Of a stretch of 64,000 bases of DNA, positions 34,382-45,677 are shown piece by piece. The notes under the pieces are model-generated. The model was not told the DNA's origin, searched no databases, and worked only from the letters and a program-made list of their open reading frames with translations. Position 1 is the first letter of the stretch, and each line of letters opens with the position of its first letter. A program made the position numbers and the translations under genes. Origin of the DNA: Dicyema japonicum (taxonomy: Eukaryota > Dicyemida > Rhombozoa > Dicyemidae); assembly GCA_011109175.1 (NCBI GenBank), contig RDEW01000041.1, positions 186,001 to 250,000 of the forward strand, in the 5' to 3' direction.

Positions 34382-34870
34382 TTATGTTCTCTTAGATGTT
34401 TCATTACGAAATCTACTTGTTTGGTAGGACTGAGCGAGAAGTTCAAAAGGGAATTCAAAGTTGTTTTCAGATTTATTTAATAACCCTGGATATATCGGTA
34501 AGAAGTCGAAGCAAGACGGGTTCTTTCCAAACAACAAGTCCATACATATTCCAGTTGTAGAAACCCCTCTAATGGAATAGGGAAAATAGATCCTTTTTGG
34601 ACGTCGACCAGGCATCACTTGTTACGTTGCGAGCAAGCTCCCGTAGTCCATCCAATCCTCTTCTTTTCTGAAACGTCTCCTAATTTTTCGAAGATCCCCG
34701 TTTAGGATAATCTGTGAGGTGATCCTTGGGCGTTTACGTAATCGGGGAGCTTCAGAGGAGAAGATACCCTCCGTAGCCACATTAAATGGGGCAAAACTAT
34801 TTTTGTTTAATTCAGGAAGGATCAGAGAAATCCAAGAACGGTAACTTAGTGATCGTCCCGAATCACGAAC
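34382..34870 (-). CDS. Unidentified protein, two frames possibly joined by a short intron
   Basis: On the minus strand an open stretch from about 34870 reads RSLSYRSWISLILPELNKNS, then FAPFNVATEGIFSSEAPRLR and a basic part KIRRRFRKEEDWMDYGSLL. It stops at 34618-34622 where GTAACAAGTG...CAAAAAG could be a 33-bp intron leading, in phase, into YFPYSIRGVSTTGICMDLLF and a C terminus ending at 34382. The composition is that of a real protein, but I recognise no family and no start codon is certain. It could equally be an element-encoded protein. Confidence 0.35.
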
Positions 34871-34914
34871 AGGTAACGGACATGTGAACCAAAAAAGTTA
34901 AAGAATTAATGGAA

Positions 34915-35110
34915 TATTAAGTTGATGGTTCCGAGTTCCTTTGAATTCTGTTGCAGACGAGATTCGAACCCAGAACATAATGTATCCAACGCCTCTCGAA
35001 TCCACCATGAAAAATGAAACGAGAGGTCAGGTCTCTCTTGAGGGATGGAGACACTTCTGAGAATAGAGGTACGTCACCACCATCCGACCAACTACCCATT
35101 TCTGATTATA
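34915..35110 (-). repeat. Possible tRNA-derived repeat (single B box)
   Basis: The minus strand contains GGGTTCGAATCTCG, a good Pol III B box, with a poor A box (TAGTTGGTCGG) about 130 bases upstream. The distance is too large for a tRNA and no second copy is in the window, so this is only a candidate SINE head. Confidence 0.25.
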
Positions 35111-35214
35111 AAACACTTAAATTGGAGGGAGTCCTCACCATCTTCACCCAATGTTGGTACTCTGATTCTGAAATAACGTCTTCACATAGACAAAAGCACT
35201 AGTCTCATTTGAAA

Positions 35215-36420
35215 TTATTATTAAAAACCAAAAATCACCGACAAATTATATAACTACATAGCCGTCAGGTGATTCCGGCCGCCTCGAGTAGCTGTCTCAC
35301 TCTTGCTCGGTGTTCTTCCCGGGTTCCAACGCATTTCCGGATTGGGCGGGGGTTTCTAACTTTTTGGAGGGTAGTAAGGCTCCAGTTTTCCTCACTAATT
35401 CCTCAAAAGGTGTAGGGTTTAGAGGTGTCCAAGAAAACCTTTGCAAAGCCTTACTGGCCATTTTTTGGAAGGTATTGATTTTTTCTATATTCCTGTTTGA
35501 TAGGTTGGTTCCCCATGCAGCACACCCGTAAGTTAGAGACGGTTGAATATACTGCACGTAGAGCGAGTTCTAAAATTGAGTTGAAACACCCATTATATTG
35601 TCCAAGGAGTGTTTTAACAAAATTTAACTTTCGTTGTGCCAAAGAGATGACGTTGTCGATGTGTTTGCTGAAGGTCAAGAGTGGGTCGTAAGTTACGCCC
35701 AGTATCTTGACCGAGTTGGTCGTGGGGATTGAGTTTCCATTTATGGTTACACATGGAGCGGAGTTTGTCAATCTTCTGTTTGTTGTGAACATTGTTGTAT
35801 AAGACTTTTCGGGACTTGTATGTAGAATGTTCTTAACGAGCCAACAGTTCAGATCGTCCAATGAAGCTTGTATCCGGTAAACAGCAGTATTAACGCACTG
35901 GTCTTTGACTGCGACGATTATATCATCCGCATGTCAAAACCAGAGTATCGTCACTGGTATGGGAGGGCATATCATTAAAGAATAGGTTGAATAGGTGTGG
36001 TGAAAGTGGAGATCCTTGAGGGACCCCATTTGGAAGGAACTTGGTCTTAATTCGTCTAGGTCGTCCCCCGTTTTGAGCTTTTTTTTCCTCCGCGGAAGGG
36101 TTTGTCGCAACTGTCAAAGAAATCTTCCATCGCTTTGTTAGCGGGTGCGTCCGGGTTCATTCGTAATACAGATCCAAATAGCCTCGACCGGGCATCTATC
36201 ACATCTTTGCTGATGTACGAACACATACACATGTTGTAAATACCAGTGGTTGATATTCTACGTGGCCACTCCATTCTGAGTAAGCTTCTTAGTTACCTTC
36301 TATGGAACGAATCCAGTTTCGTTAGTTCGTTGAAGGAACTTCCCCAAGTCCCAGCGTTGTACAGTAGGACTGGTTTCACAAAAGCGTTGTAAAACCTGCA
36401 TTTGATGTCAATTCCAAGTC
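35215..36420 (-). mobile_element. Jockey-group RT with 3' tail
   Basis: Minus strand: KFLPNGVPQGSPLSPHLFNL (about 36010-36070), ADDIIVAVKD (35915-35940), NCWLVKNILHTSPEKSYTTM then SVKILGVTYDPLLTFSKHID, and SLTYGCAAWGTNLSNRNIEK. The tail (reverse of CCAAAAATCACCGACAAA, 35228) ends in a TTA repeat at about 35215. Frames shift two or three times. Confidence 0.75.
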
Positions 36421-36429
36421 CTGTCTGCG

Positions 36430-38340
36430 GTTAGTGGTTAGTTAGCTCCTTCGCGTAGCCCTAAATGGGTTTCGCTTGAGTCATTCTTTACAGCCATCCT
36501 CGCCTACGCCATCTTGTTTCTGTCTTCATTCGAACATCATCCAGCTCGTCTGCTGTCAGCAATTTACGACCGATTGTCTCGTAATCATCTTTTAAGCAAA
36601 TTGGAAGTGTATTTCTTGGTCTGCCTCGAAATCCGTGACTTCCGGCTCAGTAGAAGTATTCTTCCATTATTCTGTAACACGGCGTAGTCGGGTCCAGTCA
36701 AGAATATGTCCAAATAGTTGCCATCTCGATAGAATAACGTCCATGTTAATTGGTGTAGATTTACAAAGAGCATTTAGTTTCCCGTTTGAGATTTTTCTCG
36801 GCCAGAAGATTCAGTCAGTATGCGAAGTTGGCTTCTTTAAAAAGTGTCTAGCCTCTCTAAATCGTTTTTTGAGGTTCCCCATGTCCGGAATTGTATATCA
36901 GTATTGCCTTGATAAACGTGTCGCATAGTCTGACACGAAGTTTCAGTGTACACTCTTTCTCATCCAGATTGTACATTTTTGAAGTATACGGTAGACAGCA
37001 TTTTCCTTCGACAATATCCTCGGCGTCACCTCGAAGTGAGCCTAGTTTTTTTGTATGTCTCCAGAGTTCGTCATTTCTTGATTTGACTCTTTCGATTCGT
37101 GTGTAGTCCGTTTTTGTAATATTTATGCGCAGATCCCATTTATTTAAAATAATTTCGGCTTGGACTAAAATTTGGTCACGTGGACTTTTCTGGTCAGTCT
37201 ACATCATCCCCGTGACTACATTCAACACAAAAAGTCTACATCATCCGCGTATAACAATTCAATTATATCTTCGTATTTAGAACCCATTTCCTTTCTCAGC
37301 TCCCTGAGGGCAGCTTGAGGTATATGTGAATAGAATTGGGGATAAGGAATCACCTTGTGGAGTTTCCATGTTGATACTGAAGCTCTCTAAATGCTTAGTT
37401 CCAATTCTCACGGATAGATCAGTTTCAGAAAGTAGTATACTTATTTGTTCAGACAGTCTTCGTTAAGCAGTTCCTGTAGAACACCCATGAGTTTTTCTCT
37501 GTTGATGCTGTCAAAATCCTTCGTTAGATCAATTCCTAGGATGTACTTTCCTGTAGGTTTGACATATTGATGTAAGCCAGCGATGACTCCACGATATCCG
37601 AGGTAGACCTTCCACTTCTAAACCCACTTTGACTTTGGAAAGGTATTTTTCCACTGGCTCTCGTATACGGTTAAGCACTATGATCTATAATGTCTTCCTG
37701 ATAGTTAACAGTAGAATAATATAATCCACCGATCCCTTTTTTCCCAGGTTTGTGTTGGAATTAAGACTCTATGTCCTAATGGAAGTGAACAGTGAAGTTC
37801 CATCGACTCGTTTAATATATCCGTGATTATATTCCCAACAATAACCGGAGCATGTTTTAGTAACTCGCACAGGATGCCATCATAGCCAGCTGAACGATTG
37901 CCTTTTAGGTGTATGAATGCATTTGTTACTTTTTTATTGTAATTTTGTTTGTAAGAGGTCTTGGATTTCCAATAATTTAGTATATTCACCCCCAACTGAA
38001 TTAAACTGTGCCTCGAAGTGTTTGGCAATATGGTTTGCTTTATCCTCTGGGTTTTGTAAAAATGTGTTTGGCAATATCCGCAGATTTTCATCGGCTTTTT
38101 CGCAGTTCCTCGTGTAAGTTATTTAACAGGAGAAAACATTAGTCTTCCATACTGACAGTTTTCAATCTCAGTCGCCAGATCGTCCAAATAGTTCTTTTTA
38201 AAAGGGAATCAGCACCAGCTTCCAAGAGACAGTGAGCATTGTCCCGGGTGATGGGGATCCTAGAATAAATTGAATTATTATATTGTTCAGACCGGGAACC
38301 AATGTTGGGGCAATTTATCTTGAATTCATTTTTTCTCATT
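36430..38340 (-). mobile_element. Non-LTR element of a second RT family
   Basis: Minus strand: AFIHLKGNRSAGYDGILCEL and HAPVIVGNIITDILNESMEL (37790-37930), DLSVRIGTKHLESFSINM then TPQGDSLSPILFT (37330-37410), and IELLYADDVD (about 37225-37260, intact YADD). The motif GTPQGDSLSPILF differs from the NGVPQGSPLSP of the other copies, so this is a distinct family. The stretch 36430-36990 holds its C-terminal remnants. Confidence 0.65.
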
Positions 38341-38379
38341 AGACCCTTGGCAGTGAAATTTCTGAATCGATGGGAGTCT

Positions 38380-38465
38380 GATTTTCGAACATTTGGACGA
38401 TCTTCATGAACGCTGCTGGCTATTCGAGCGATTTTCGCTCCTATTGTGAGAGGAAATACCCATAA
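38380..38465 (+). mobile_element. Solo C-terminal block of a non-LTR element
   Basis: HERCWLFERFSLLL with GAGAGGAAATACCC in the plus sense matches the C-terminal block at 14680-14740 (WLFERISLAILRGN). A short 3' remnant only. Confidence 0.5.
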
Positions 38466-38699
38466 GACTTTATTATTCTTAATGATAAAAGTAAAAAACG
38501 ACCCCGTCTGACTTGTCTACCTCATTGGACTTTTTTGTCCCTTCTGCGGCTGACATCACTTGGGATGTTATATATGACTTCATACCAACCATAACCCAGC
38601 CATGCTGAGAATTCCATGAAAACAAAAGTTAATTCATGGAAATAGAGGATTTCCGTTCGATCGATGCTGCCGTCAACACCTCAAATTCATTCTGATAGG

Positions 38700-39740
38700 C
38701 AACCCCCAACGTCATTCGATTCTATTGACTCTGAAACACGAGCCTCGTTCAAAATGAACTAAAAAACTTTGATGACAGTCAGTAGGCGTCAGTGGAAGAA
38801 TTTCAAAACTACATAAAGAAATGAGCGCAACGTCACGACACAACGAAAAACGCTGAAAATACGTTCTTAAAAAACTACTAAAATTTTGAACAACAACAAA
38901 CCACTCAACTGATCCCCCTCGACTAGTCTCCATAATTTGAACATTGTCACATATTTTGAAAAAAAATGTCTTGCAAAAAATTTGTCTGTCCCTCGTATTT
39001 CCTGCTTCACAGTGTGGTTTCCGTGCAAGACACTCAGGGGCGTTCGATGTTAAACACCAAAACTCAAAATGACGATACCTCTCACCAAGTATCCTCATTT
39101 TACAAAATCCATACAGACCTTCCAACTTCAAAACCCTAAACTCTATCCTTTTATCTCACCTTGACGACCTCATCATTACGGCGAGACTTGATGAGGTGAC
39201 ATGAACCGTACAAAAGATATTAAACATGGTGGGTCCCTAAAAAAGGCTTACCAGGTAAACCACACGTAATAATTTTTTCCTCTTCAAAGAAACGAAAATA
39301 ACGTCAATTTGAATGATTCTCCGAACTCCACCAAGGAGACCTTCTCAATCCTCAAAGTCACCCTTGACCACTTTTATCATTCAAAAGAAAATGAAAATTC
39401 TTAGAAATTTTTGTTATCTCAGGTATCTTCCATCCCCCGTTAAACTTCTGCACAAACAATTTCTTTTGCCTCGCATCGTTTCACCATGGATTTGACCGCT
39501 CTCAATAGTGATCAAGAGCAAATTGGAGGTGACACAGAGCCGATCTCTTGGCATCTTTTGTGATTCTAAAAACAGACTCCCACCTCGCTGCTACGGATAC
39601 GTTTAAACGCCGTACCATCAATGATTACTTCACGAAACACCAGCGAGACTTCTTCAAAATGATAAAGTCTATTAAACACCCCCTAGGCAAATTTCCAAGG
39701 CATGACCAGACAGGGGGATGTGTAATTCTCAAAACTTAGA
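38700..39740 (+). mobile_element. Decayed RT fragment
   Basis: Plus-strand HLDDLIITARLDEVT (about 39160-39205) is a decayed catalytic block, preceded by TDLPTSKPLNSILL and followed by remnants shared with 26520-26900 (FLFKETKITS against VYLFKKRDAD). The ORF 38712-39131 on the minus strand is a shadow frame. Heavily mutated. Confidence 0.45.
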
Positions 39741-39901
39741 TAAGTTATTAAAATTAAGTCTGAAAATACTGCACAATCAACCATATAGTCAGTGGTTGTC
39801 TCCAATATCCTCATTTGGGGGACCAATAATATTTATTGTCGGGTAAATAAAATGGATAAAGGATATATTGGGGGTATGATCGGCTAAATATATTCAAATT
39901 A

Positions 39902-40545
39902 CTACAATAATTTGAGAATTGTTCCTCCCCAATCGCACGTGATTCTCCGGTTATTAAAAATAGCTCCGTTTTTGTGAAAGATCGCATTTGCTGCGAACAC
40001 GTGGTCGATAAAGCTAACTCTTAGTAGAGATTGTACGTTATAAAGCAATAATTACGTCCTGGGAATGTTTTTATCTCTAAAATACGCCCATATTCGGCAA
40101 AACATTCTCTGATTTCATCATCACTCACGTGATATCCCAAATTCCCCACGTAGACTTTGGAGTTGAGGATGCCGAAGCGGAGATGACTTCCTGGAGATTG
40201 TTCCAATCTACAATAAAGCTATAACGACTTCTGTTTTGAATTTTCGCGTATTTAACTCTAATCTGCCTTCCCCCAACTTCTTTACCGTCCATTTCTCTTA
40301 TAGCCCGTTGTTGTTCCTAAATTACTGATCTCCCGTCACCTCTTTGGTGGAGAGAATTCTATGAATCCGTACATTATGTTGCTATTAGTAGCCAGTCCCT
40401 TCTAATCCTGACTTCTCTGTTGAATCTAACTTTTATTAGCTACTTGATTGTTCCGATGTGTTTGAAATTGTCCCCCAGGGTATCTTCCGTGACGGTGGAG
40501 GCCAAATCTCCGACGAAAACAGTACGGAGGACACGTTCTAAAATA
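39902..40545 (-). CDS. TIA1: TIA-1/TIAR-like RNA-binding protein (RRM2-RRM3)
   Basis: TIA-1-type proteins bind U-rich RNA and act in splicing and stress-granule formation. Minus strand: TVFVGDLASTVTEDTLGDNF, MYGFIEFS and RAIREMDGKEVGGRQIRVKY make one RRM. KVYVGNLGYHVSDDEIRECF, EYGRILEIKTFPGRNYCFIT and NNRRITCDWGG make the next, split by a clean 23-bp intron (40014-40036); 'IKTFPG..YCFI.F' is the TIA RRM3 pattern. The product ends at 39902. Between the RRMs, at about 40400, 40340 and 40215, joins require single-base corrections that no GT...AG intron supplies (AGAAGGGACTGG would need one more G). A first RRM probably lies upstream, around 40600-40860, but I could not assemble it. Decayed duplicate or assembly indels are both possible. 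Confidence 0.72.
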
Positions 40546-41239
40546 AGTAAATGGTATCTTCCATTTAAACACCACTATACACAGCCTGTAATAGACTGGA
40601 TTATACAGCTGCGTTTGTTGGAATATTACCATGTAAATATACGATCAAAATGAGATAAAGCAATCACGGAAAGTATCAAACATAGGGGAATACTACTAAG
40701 TACCCGTCATTTGTTCTCAAAGTATGAGTAATCTTGATATGGCAAAACAAATAAATAGAACCGCAAATATAATCAAGCGAACATTTCCAAAATAAGGACA
40801 CTAACCTATGTTTGTACTGGACATTGTGGAGTATATTGAAATAGCGATATTGACCCATACTTTTTATATTCTCTCGTAGCCACGCTAATTGGTGTTATGA
40901 GTAAGCAATTCCTCAAATCACGTAGAAGCTGTCGCCAGTCAAGCTAATATGTCAAAGTTACCTCAACTGTGATTAATACATGTCATTTAAAGGCTGTGAG
41001 AATCCAACTATTTTCGATACAGCACACACATTTTAACTTTACGGGTATTAATAATTGATTATACAGTGCTGGACACAGACAACATACTAATTTAAAAATT
41101 CAGTCTATGGATGTAGAAACCTCGAGGCTGATTAGTCAGAACTCCTTCATCCTCTTACATTATAGTTGATAGTCAATAGTCAGGAGGAGAAAAAACAGTC
41201 ATGAAAAAAAGACGGCTGATAAAGGGATTTCCACACAAG
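40546..41239. other. Spacer, possibly with 5' exons of the TIA1-like gene
   Basis: Minus-strand frames such as THTLRTNDGYLVVFPYV (about 40690-40740) vaguely recall an RRM beta strand, but no consistent exon chain could be built. The rest is AT-rich, with no repeat found. Confidence 0.3.
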
Positions 41240-41552
41240 TCAGTAGAGGAGCTCAGCACGAGAGCAACAACGACTGCACTTTTGCGCATAGCCATGTTAG
41301 CTACAGCTCCGCTCAGACAGGGCACACTTTATTTAAGCAACGAACAGTTATTGTAACTAATCGAAGAGGGAGAACCAAGGAATGCTCTTCACTTTTTGTA
41401 TGTCCCTTATAAACGATCCAGCTCCTGAGTGAAATTTTCACTAATGACGGACGGGGTTATTCGTCAAGCACAGACATCATTTAAATCAGTGGGATTTGAA
41501 CAGGGGCCATCATGCCTACACTCGCTACACAGCGCAACCCGCCCAGCAACCA
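41240..41552 (-). repeat. tRNA-derived SINE, family 2 copy B
   Basis: Minus strand: a tRNA-like head with B box GTTCAAATCCC and a weak A box (TGGGCGGGTTG) 45 bases before it; the central domain CCCCGTCCGTCATTAGTG and TCACTCAGGAGCTGGAT; then a tail with CATTCCTTGGTTCT, CGATTAGTTA, AATAAAGTGTG and GAGCGGAGCTGTA. The tail matches 8115-8400, while the central domain also matches the family-1 SINEs at 1337 and 26930. Confidence 0.75.
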
Positions 41553-41778
41553 CTATATGAATAATAATTCTAAACTTGTGCTTATTGTTTCACATCTCAA
41601 TTTTATTTAAACAATCGCCACCACTAGATAGTGCAAGGAGGAAAGATGTATGGAAAAGCCAGTATAACAGCACAAGCGGAGCCCTAATTATCATGTGCTT
41701 ATGGGAAACGCGGATGCTAACTACCAGTCAGATATTATGAACTAATAAAAAACAAAAACCAATAAAATAGTAAAATAA

Positions 41779-42684
41779 TCAATTTCGTGGTCTAAATAAT
41801 AATAAATAATACTTTGCGATTTCAACGGAAATAACCATATATCCATATACCTTCCCATTAAGATTAGTTAACACAGAATTCATCATACTCTCACGTTCGA
41901 ATGTAACATAGGCGAATCCCTAATAATAACACCACAAATACTCTAGACTTCTTTGTTACACTATCCATTGGCATCTTCACTCGGGTTATCTTTATTCCCT
42001 CCAAAGCTGTTATCAGGTTTACCAAGTCTTCCTCATAACAATCAGGGGAAGGTTACTTATTCGTACAGAAAACTCTGACATTATACAAATCATTACCACG
42101 TGACCCTCTTCTAAAGTCATCTACACCACTTTCTTCTGTTATTCCCAACAGTTTCTTGTGAGGACACCCACTAGAAGAGTGCTCCCCTTCACAGTGCTTG
42201 CAAACTAGAGAATTGAAGAATAGGGAGATGGTCTTCTCTGTTTGCTTGGCTTCTGCCTTTTTTCCTAAACTCTTCAGATATGTAGTTCATTGGCATTTCT
42301 ACCCCAATTGAGTAGAACTGTCCCCTGATTTTGAGACAGAGTTCTCATAGACTGCCCATTCCTATATTCACAGCGATTACTATACCCTTCTCTTAATGAC
42401 AGATGGAGGGACCTTCATTTTGTTTATTTTGTATTGTCGGGTTATCTGGGAGTTAGCAATGAGGACACCTTCTTTGTGGTATTATCGGAGAACTTTACTA
42501 TCCTTGTTACTTTGATAGTCCCCTTTTCCTCGTTGTAGGTCGTCACTGGTTCTGCCAGATCATGTTCTAATAATATTAATGGAGAATGATTACCAAAGTA
42601 TTCGTCAGATTCCTATTTAATTTATATAAATTGTACTTCATCATAATCTCGATCAAAAGTACGAGTTGCCACTTCAGAATGCAT
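41779..42684 (-). CDS. EIF3G: Translation initiation factor eIF3 subunit G
   Basis: eIF3G is the RRM subunit of the eIF3 scaffold on the 40S ribosome. Minus strand: N-terminal EPVTTYNEEKGTIKVTRIVK, the zinc-binding block SLVCKHCEGEHSSSGCPHKK (matching CRICKGDHWTTRCPYKD), then the C-terminal RRM: FSVRISNLP, DCYEEDLVNLITALEGIKIT, TKKSRGFAYVTFE and NGKVYGYMVISVEIAK. Seven GT...AG introns of 20-24 bp are needed, for example in the GKK-R linker and between KKSR and GFAYV. Two single-base breaks remain: one A too many after EEFRK (A6 run, about 42270) and one C missing in LPP (C4 run, about 42038); they cancel overall, giving about 249 residues. The factor is essential, so a functional copy must exist; if single-copy, the breaks are assembly errors. 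It lies about 1.2 kb from the TIA1-like gene, same strand. Confidence 0.87.
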
Positions 42685-42861
42685 GCTATATTATTTAATT
42701 ATTTTTTATTTTTTTAATAACTATATATAAATTGTTTTTTTTGAAAATAATAACGTATGGTCATTTATGTCCATTTGATATTGATATAACACTGATAATT
42801 TATAGATTATATGAGGTTAAGGTCACGTGATTCATCTACATGGTGACATTACTCACTAGTC

Positions 42862-44244
42862 CAGGGGTCACCAACCTTTTAAATCAAAGAGCCAATTTTT
42901 GGTTTTTTGCAATTAAAAAAATTGAAGAGCAACTTTTAAAAATAATGAAAAATAACAAAATTATATTTAATCTAATTAATGAGATAATTGGCCCTGCATT
43001 TCCTTCCCCAATAGTGTTCTAGGTTGTAACTTGTCATTTTAAGTAAAGAAAAGATTCCAAATTTGTATCAGTAATTTGACTCGGCACATTGCAAGATATC
43101 TTAATAGTTCTATTCGCAATAGTTTTTGCGAATAATGGTGTATTTTTAATTTGATTTAAAATCTCTGTTTTATTCGTAAAATTTTGGAATAATTGTTGTG
43201 ACAATTTTAGAAAACAGGATTTGCTGTCACCACCTGTGAATGGTTTTCCCATTTTTGAAATCTCATGACTGACGATGAAGCTTCTCCCCCTTTTCGTTGC
43301 TCTCGATAACACTATAGTGATTCGATTCAGGTGGCGTCCCATACTAATGGCTTCTTTTCCTTGAACATAAATTTGCAATTATATATGGCCACTTTCCGTC
43401 TTTTCGGTCTATACTAGTGGGTTCCAACTAGTGCATGTGGTTGCCGCATCGATTGCGATGGCTCCCAGATGAGATCTATAAGCCTTCGAAAGGACACCGT
43501 CCCAGGTTAAAACAATAGGTATGACTTTGACTGGAGCACCATAAAGTAGCTTGAGCTCTCCAACCAATAAATCGTACTTATGGAACTTTTCTACTTCAGT
43601 GTTCTTCAATAACCCTTGAGAGGTAATTCCGATAAGTAAAATTTCATTCTTCACTTTATCGTGGACAAAAATATCAGGTTTATTGAACCAAATATACAGA
43701 TTTCGCTTACTGAGCTTCTCGTAAATTTTGTGAACTGGTACTGGATTTTCAGTCGTCCGAATTAGGGTAATGTATTTTCAATAATTGCTTCAGTAGGAGG
43801 GTCACCAGAATTTGTTTTTGCTTTTGCGAAAACAGACATACAAGGTGCCACGTAAAAGAAATTAATTAAATTAAATTAATTCAAATATTAGTCTAAAATA
43901 TTTTTTTAAAAAACCATTTTGGAAGAACACTATTTTGAAAATGTTTTTATTGTAGATCAGCGAAAACTTCAGAGTCACGGAGCGGTCGACTTGTGGGAAA
44001 CACAGAACCGGACCTACTACTCTGGAGGCCCTCATAAAACTAAACTTCGGCATGCGGGAGGTGCCCCTGCAAATACAGTCAGCCGCAAAGTACGAGCTTG
44101 CACGAGGAGGAGCATCGGGGAAGGATGAGGATTTGGTGGAACGCATCGGGATCACGTGATAGCTAGTTTGGTTTTACATGGTGTTAAATAATTAAATAAA
44201 TAATCATTTGCGATAATTGAAAGAGCCACGGTTGCCGACCCCTG
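42862..44244 (-). mobile_element. hAT transposon with both terminal repeats
   Basis: The left end CAGGGGTCACCAACC (42862) and right end GGTTGCCGACCCCTG (ending 44244) form a near-perfect 15-bp terminal inverted repeat of hAT type. The flanking octamers CACTAGTC and AACTATAC agree at five of eight positions, a worn target duplication. Transposase remnant on the minus strand (43034-43378): ISKMGKPFTGGDSKSCFLKL, the 'I.K.GKPFTEGEFIK.C' block of Charlie-type transposases. Most of the catalytic region is gone and a retroelement piece occupies 43385-43860. Confidence 0.85.
43385..43860 (-). mobile_element. Endonuclease-like C terminus of an RLE-type element, inside hAT
   Basis: Minus strand: FNKPDIFVHDKVKNEILLIG (the PD...(D/E)xK-like strand with second acid replaced by G), EVEKFHKYDLLVGELKLLYG and VKVIPIVLTWDGVLSKAYRS. 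It is clearly homologous to 55000-55760, where the motif is KPDIFVYDKIKEITLIEVG. The position after an RT and the PD...E pattern suggest the restriction-like endonuclease of R2/NeSL-group elements. It is nested in the hAT at 42862-44244. Confidence 0.6.
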
Positions 44245-44269
44245 AACTATACTATGAGGGATCTTGCAG

Positions 44270-44710
44270 GTAACTCGCATCGCTTCCTCGCTAAACCGAC
44301 ATGAGAACTGTAATGGCAGCAGTCTATGTGGATGACATCGTAATTTGGGATCACTTGTGGAGACCCGATGTCACATGCCGTAGTATGCAAGCAGGTATGG
44401 ATTTTATTACTGAAATGAAACTAGAGAACTCAGGATGAGACCTGATAAATGAAGGTTGTTAGTTTTTACCTACCTCAAGTGGCGTTGTATTCTAACTCCT
44501 AATGTGACCGCTTCTGAAGTTCTAGTAGAAGTCAAAGAGATAATAAACTACCTTGGGGTCACATTTAACTCTATAGTTTCTCAGAACACATTGACCTCAT
44601 AAGAGGCTGACGTGTAGCATCTAGGTGCTCTTCACACTTTTCATTCGAGAAAAGACCCTAAGCCAAAGTGTTCAACCCATGATGTTGCCTTCGACGGTGT
44701 ATACTCGAAG
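44270..44710 (+). mobile_element. Non-LTR RT palm fragment
   Basis: The plus strand reads AVYVDDIVIWDHLWRPDVTC (about 44315-44375), with catalytic YVDD, closely related to AVYADNIVLWDHSWRPDVAC on the minus strand near 53070-53130. It continues to LGVTFNS and stops near 44700. Confidence 0.7.
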
Positions 44711-45171
44711 ATCCTAGTGAGGAAGGGGTGAACAAATCACGTGCGATTCAATATTTTCTTGGATTTTTAAAGATCTAGAAAGGATGAAACGACTTTTTTT
44801 TGTCTCTCCATTTTTCATTTCTACGCGACTTCGTTTGATCTCGATAACCTCTGTCCTCGAGGTGCTCAAAATAGGAACCACTCCAGTGCTACTTCATGTG
44901 GTTGCTGTAACACTTTATTGGCTTCTTCGTTTACTATCGTGTGATCAACTTGTCTCAGGCGGGGTCTAGTGGAGGGTGCAAAAAGTCACTCACCCTTCAC
45001 TTTTCTTCCCCACTTTACTGGATTATTCCTTGGAGGAGTTCCTCGCAGACTCATGTTCTTGGAAGGACTAGCTCTACTTCTGCTACATGAAGATTGGATA
45101 CGCTTAATTATTGTTAACTTCCTTCTCAATAGTATATAAACACGACATTAAGATTATTTTTTATAAAAAAA
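44711..45171. other. Transposon-derived spacer
   Basis: Frames on both strands are short and without motif; the first half looks like further RT debris, the last 100 bases (45070-45171) are AT-rich 3' flank of the next gene. Confidence 0.3.
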
Positions 45172-45632
45172 TTATTGTGGTGATTCAATTTTTTCTAGAC
45201 AAGTTAGTTGGGCAGTAAAGTTGAGACATCCATTGACAATGTTATTTTTTCCATAATAGTGCATCACTACAGCTTCTTCCAGTCCATACTTTCGCTTGTG
45301 AAAATATATCCCATCTCCTGCTGAACCAAACTGACTGCCTTTGGATCCAATGAAGATCTTAGATCTCTTCCGGAAGGCGAAAAATTGGAACCAGCCATCT
45401 CTCGCTTGTTCAACAGGAACGAGAGTGAGAATTTGTTCAGAATCGTTTCCTGGCATTTTGTAGACCAATTTTGCTTTTAGACAAGGAAATAAGGCCAGGA
45501 GTTGTATTTGAGTGTCTGGCAACGGAACAACTGCCCTGTCCAATGGATTCTTTAGTATTTCTGAAGTAAACATAAAACTCTACCGAAAGCAAAGAAATAG
45601 GCAAGAAATATTCCTAAGAATGAACTGATCAT
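45172..45632 (-). CDS. Small secreted or membrane-anchored protein of unknown function
   Basis: Removing one 23-bp intron (45561-45583) gives a 145-residue protein whose N terminus, MISSFLGIFLAYFFAF, is a signal peptide or anchor. The mature part has LKAKLVYKMPGNDSEQILTL, WFQFFAFRKRSKIFIGSKGS and GDGIYFHKRKYGLEEAVVMH, with two late cysteines (CLNFTAQLTC). It looks like a compact beta-rich domain but I recognise no family. The start is the ATG at 45632; splicing leaves an exact codon count. The gene begins only 45 bp after the stop of the next gene upstream on the same strand, which suggests joint transcription. It could be a lineage-specific secreted protein. Confidence 0.72.
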
Positions 45633-45677
45633 TGAATTATTATTTATTTAAACTTTTATGTCCTCGAGTAACCGTAC

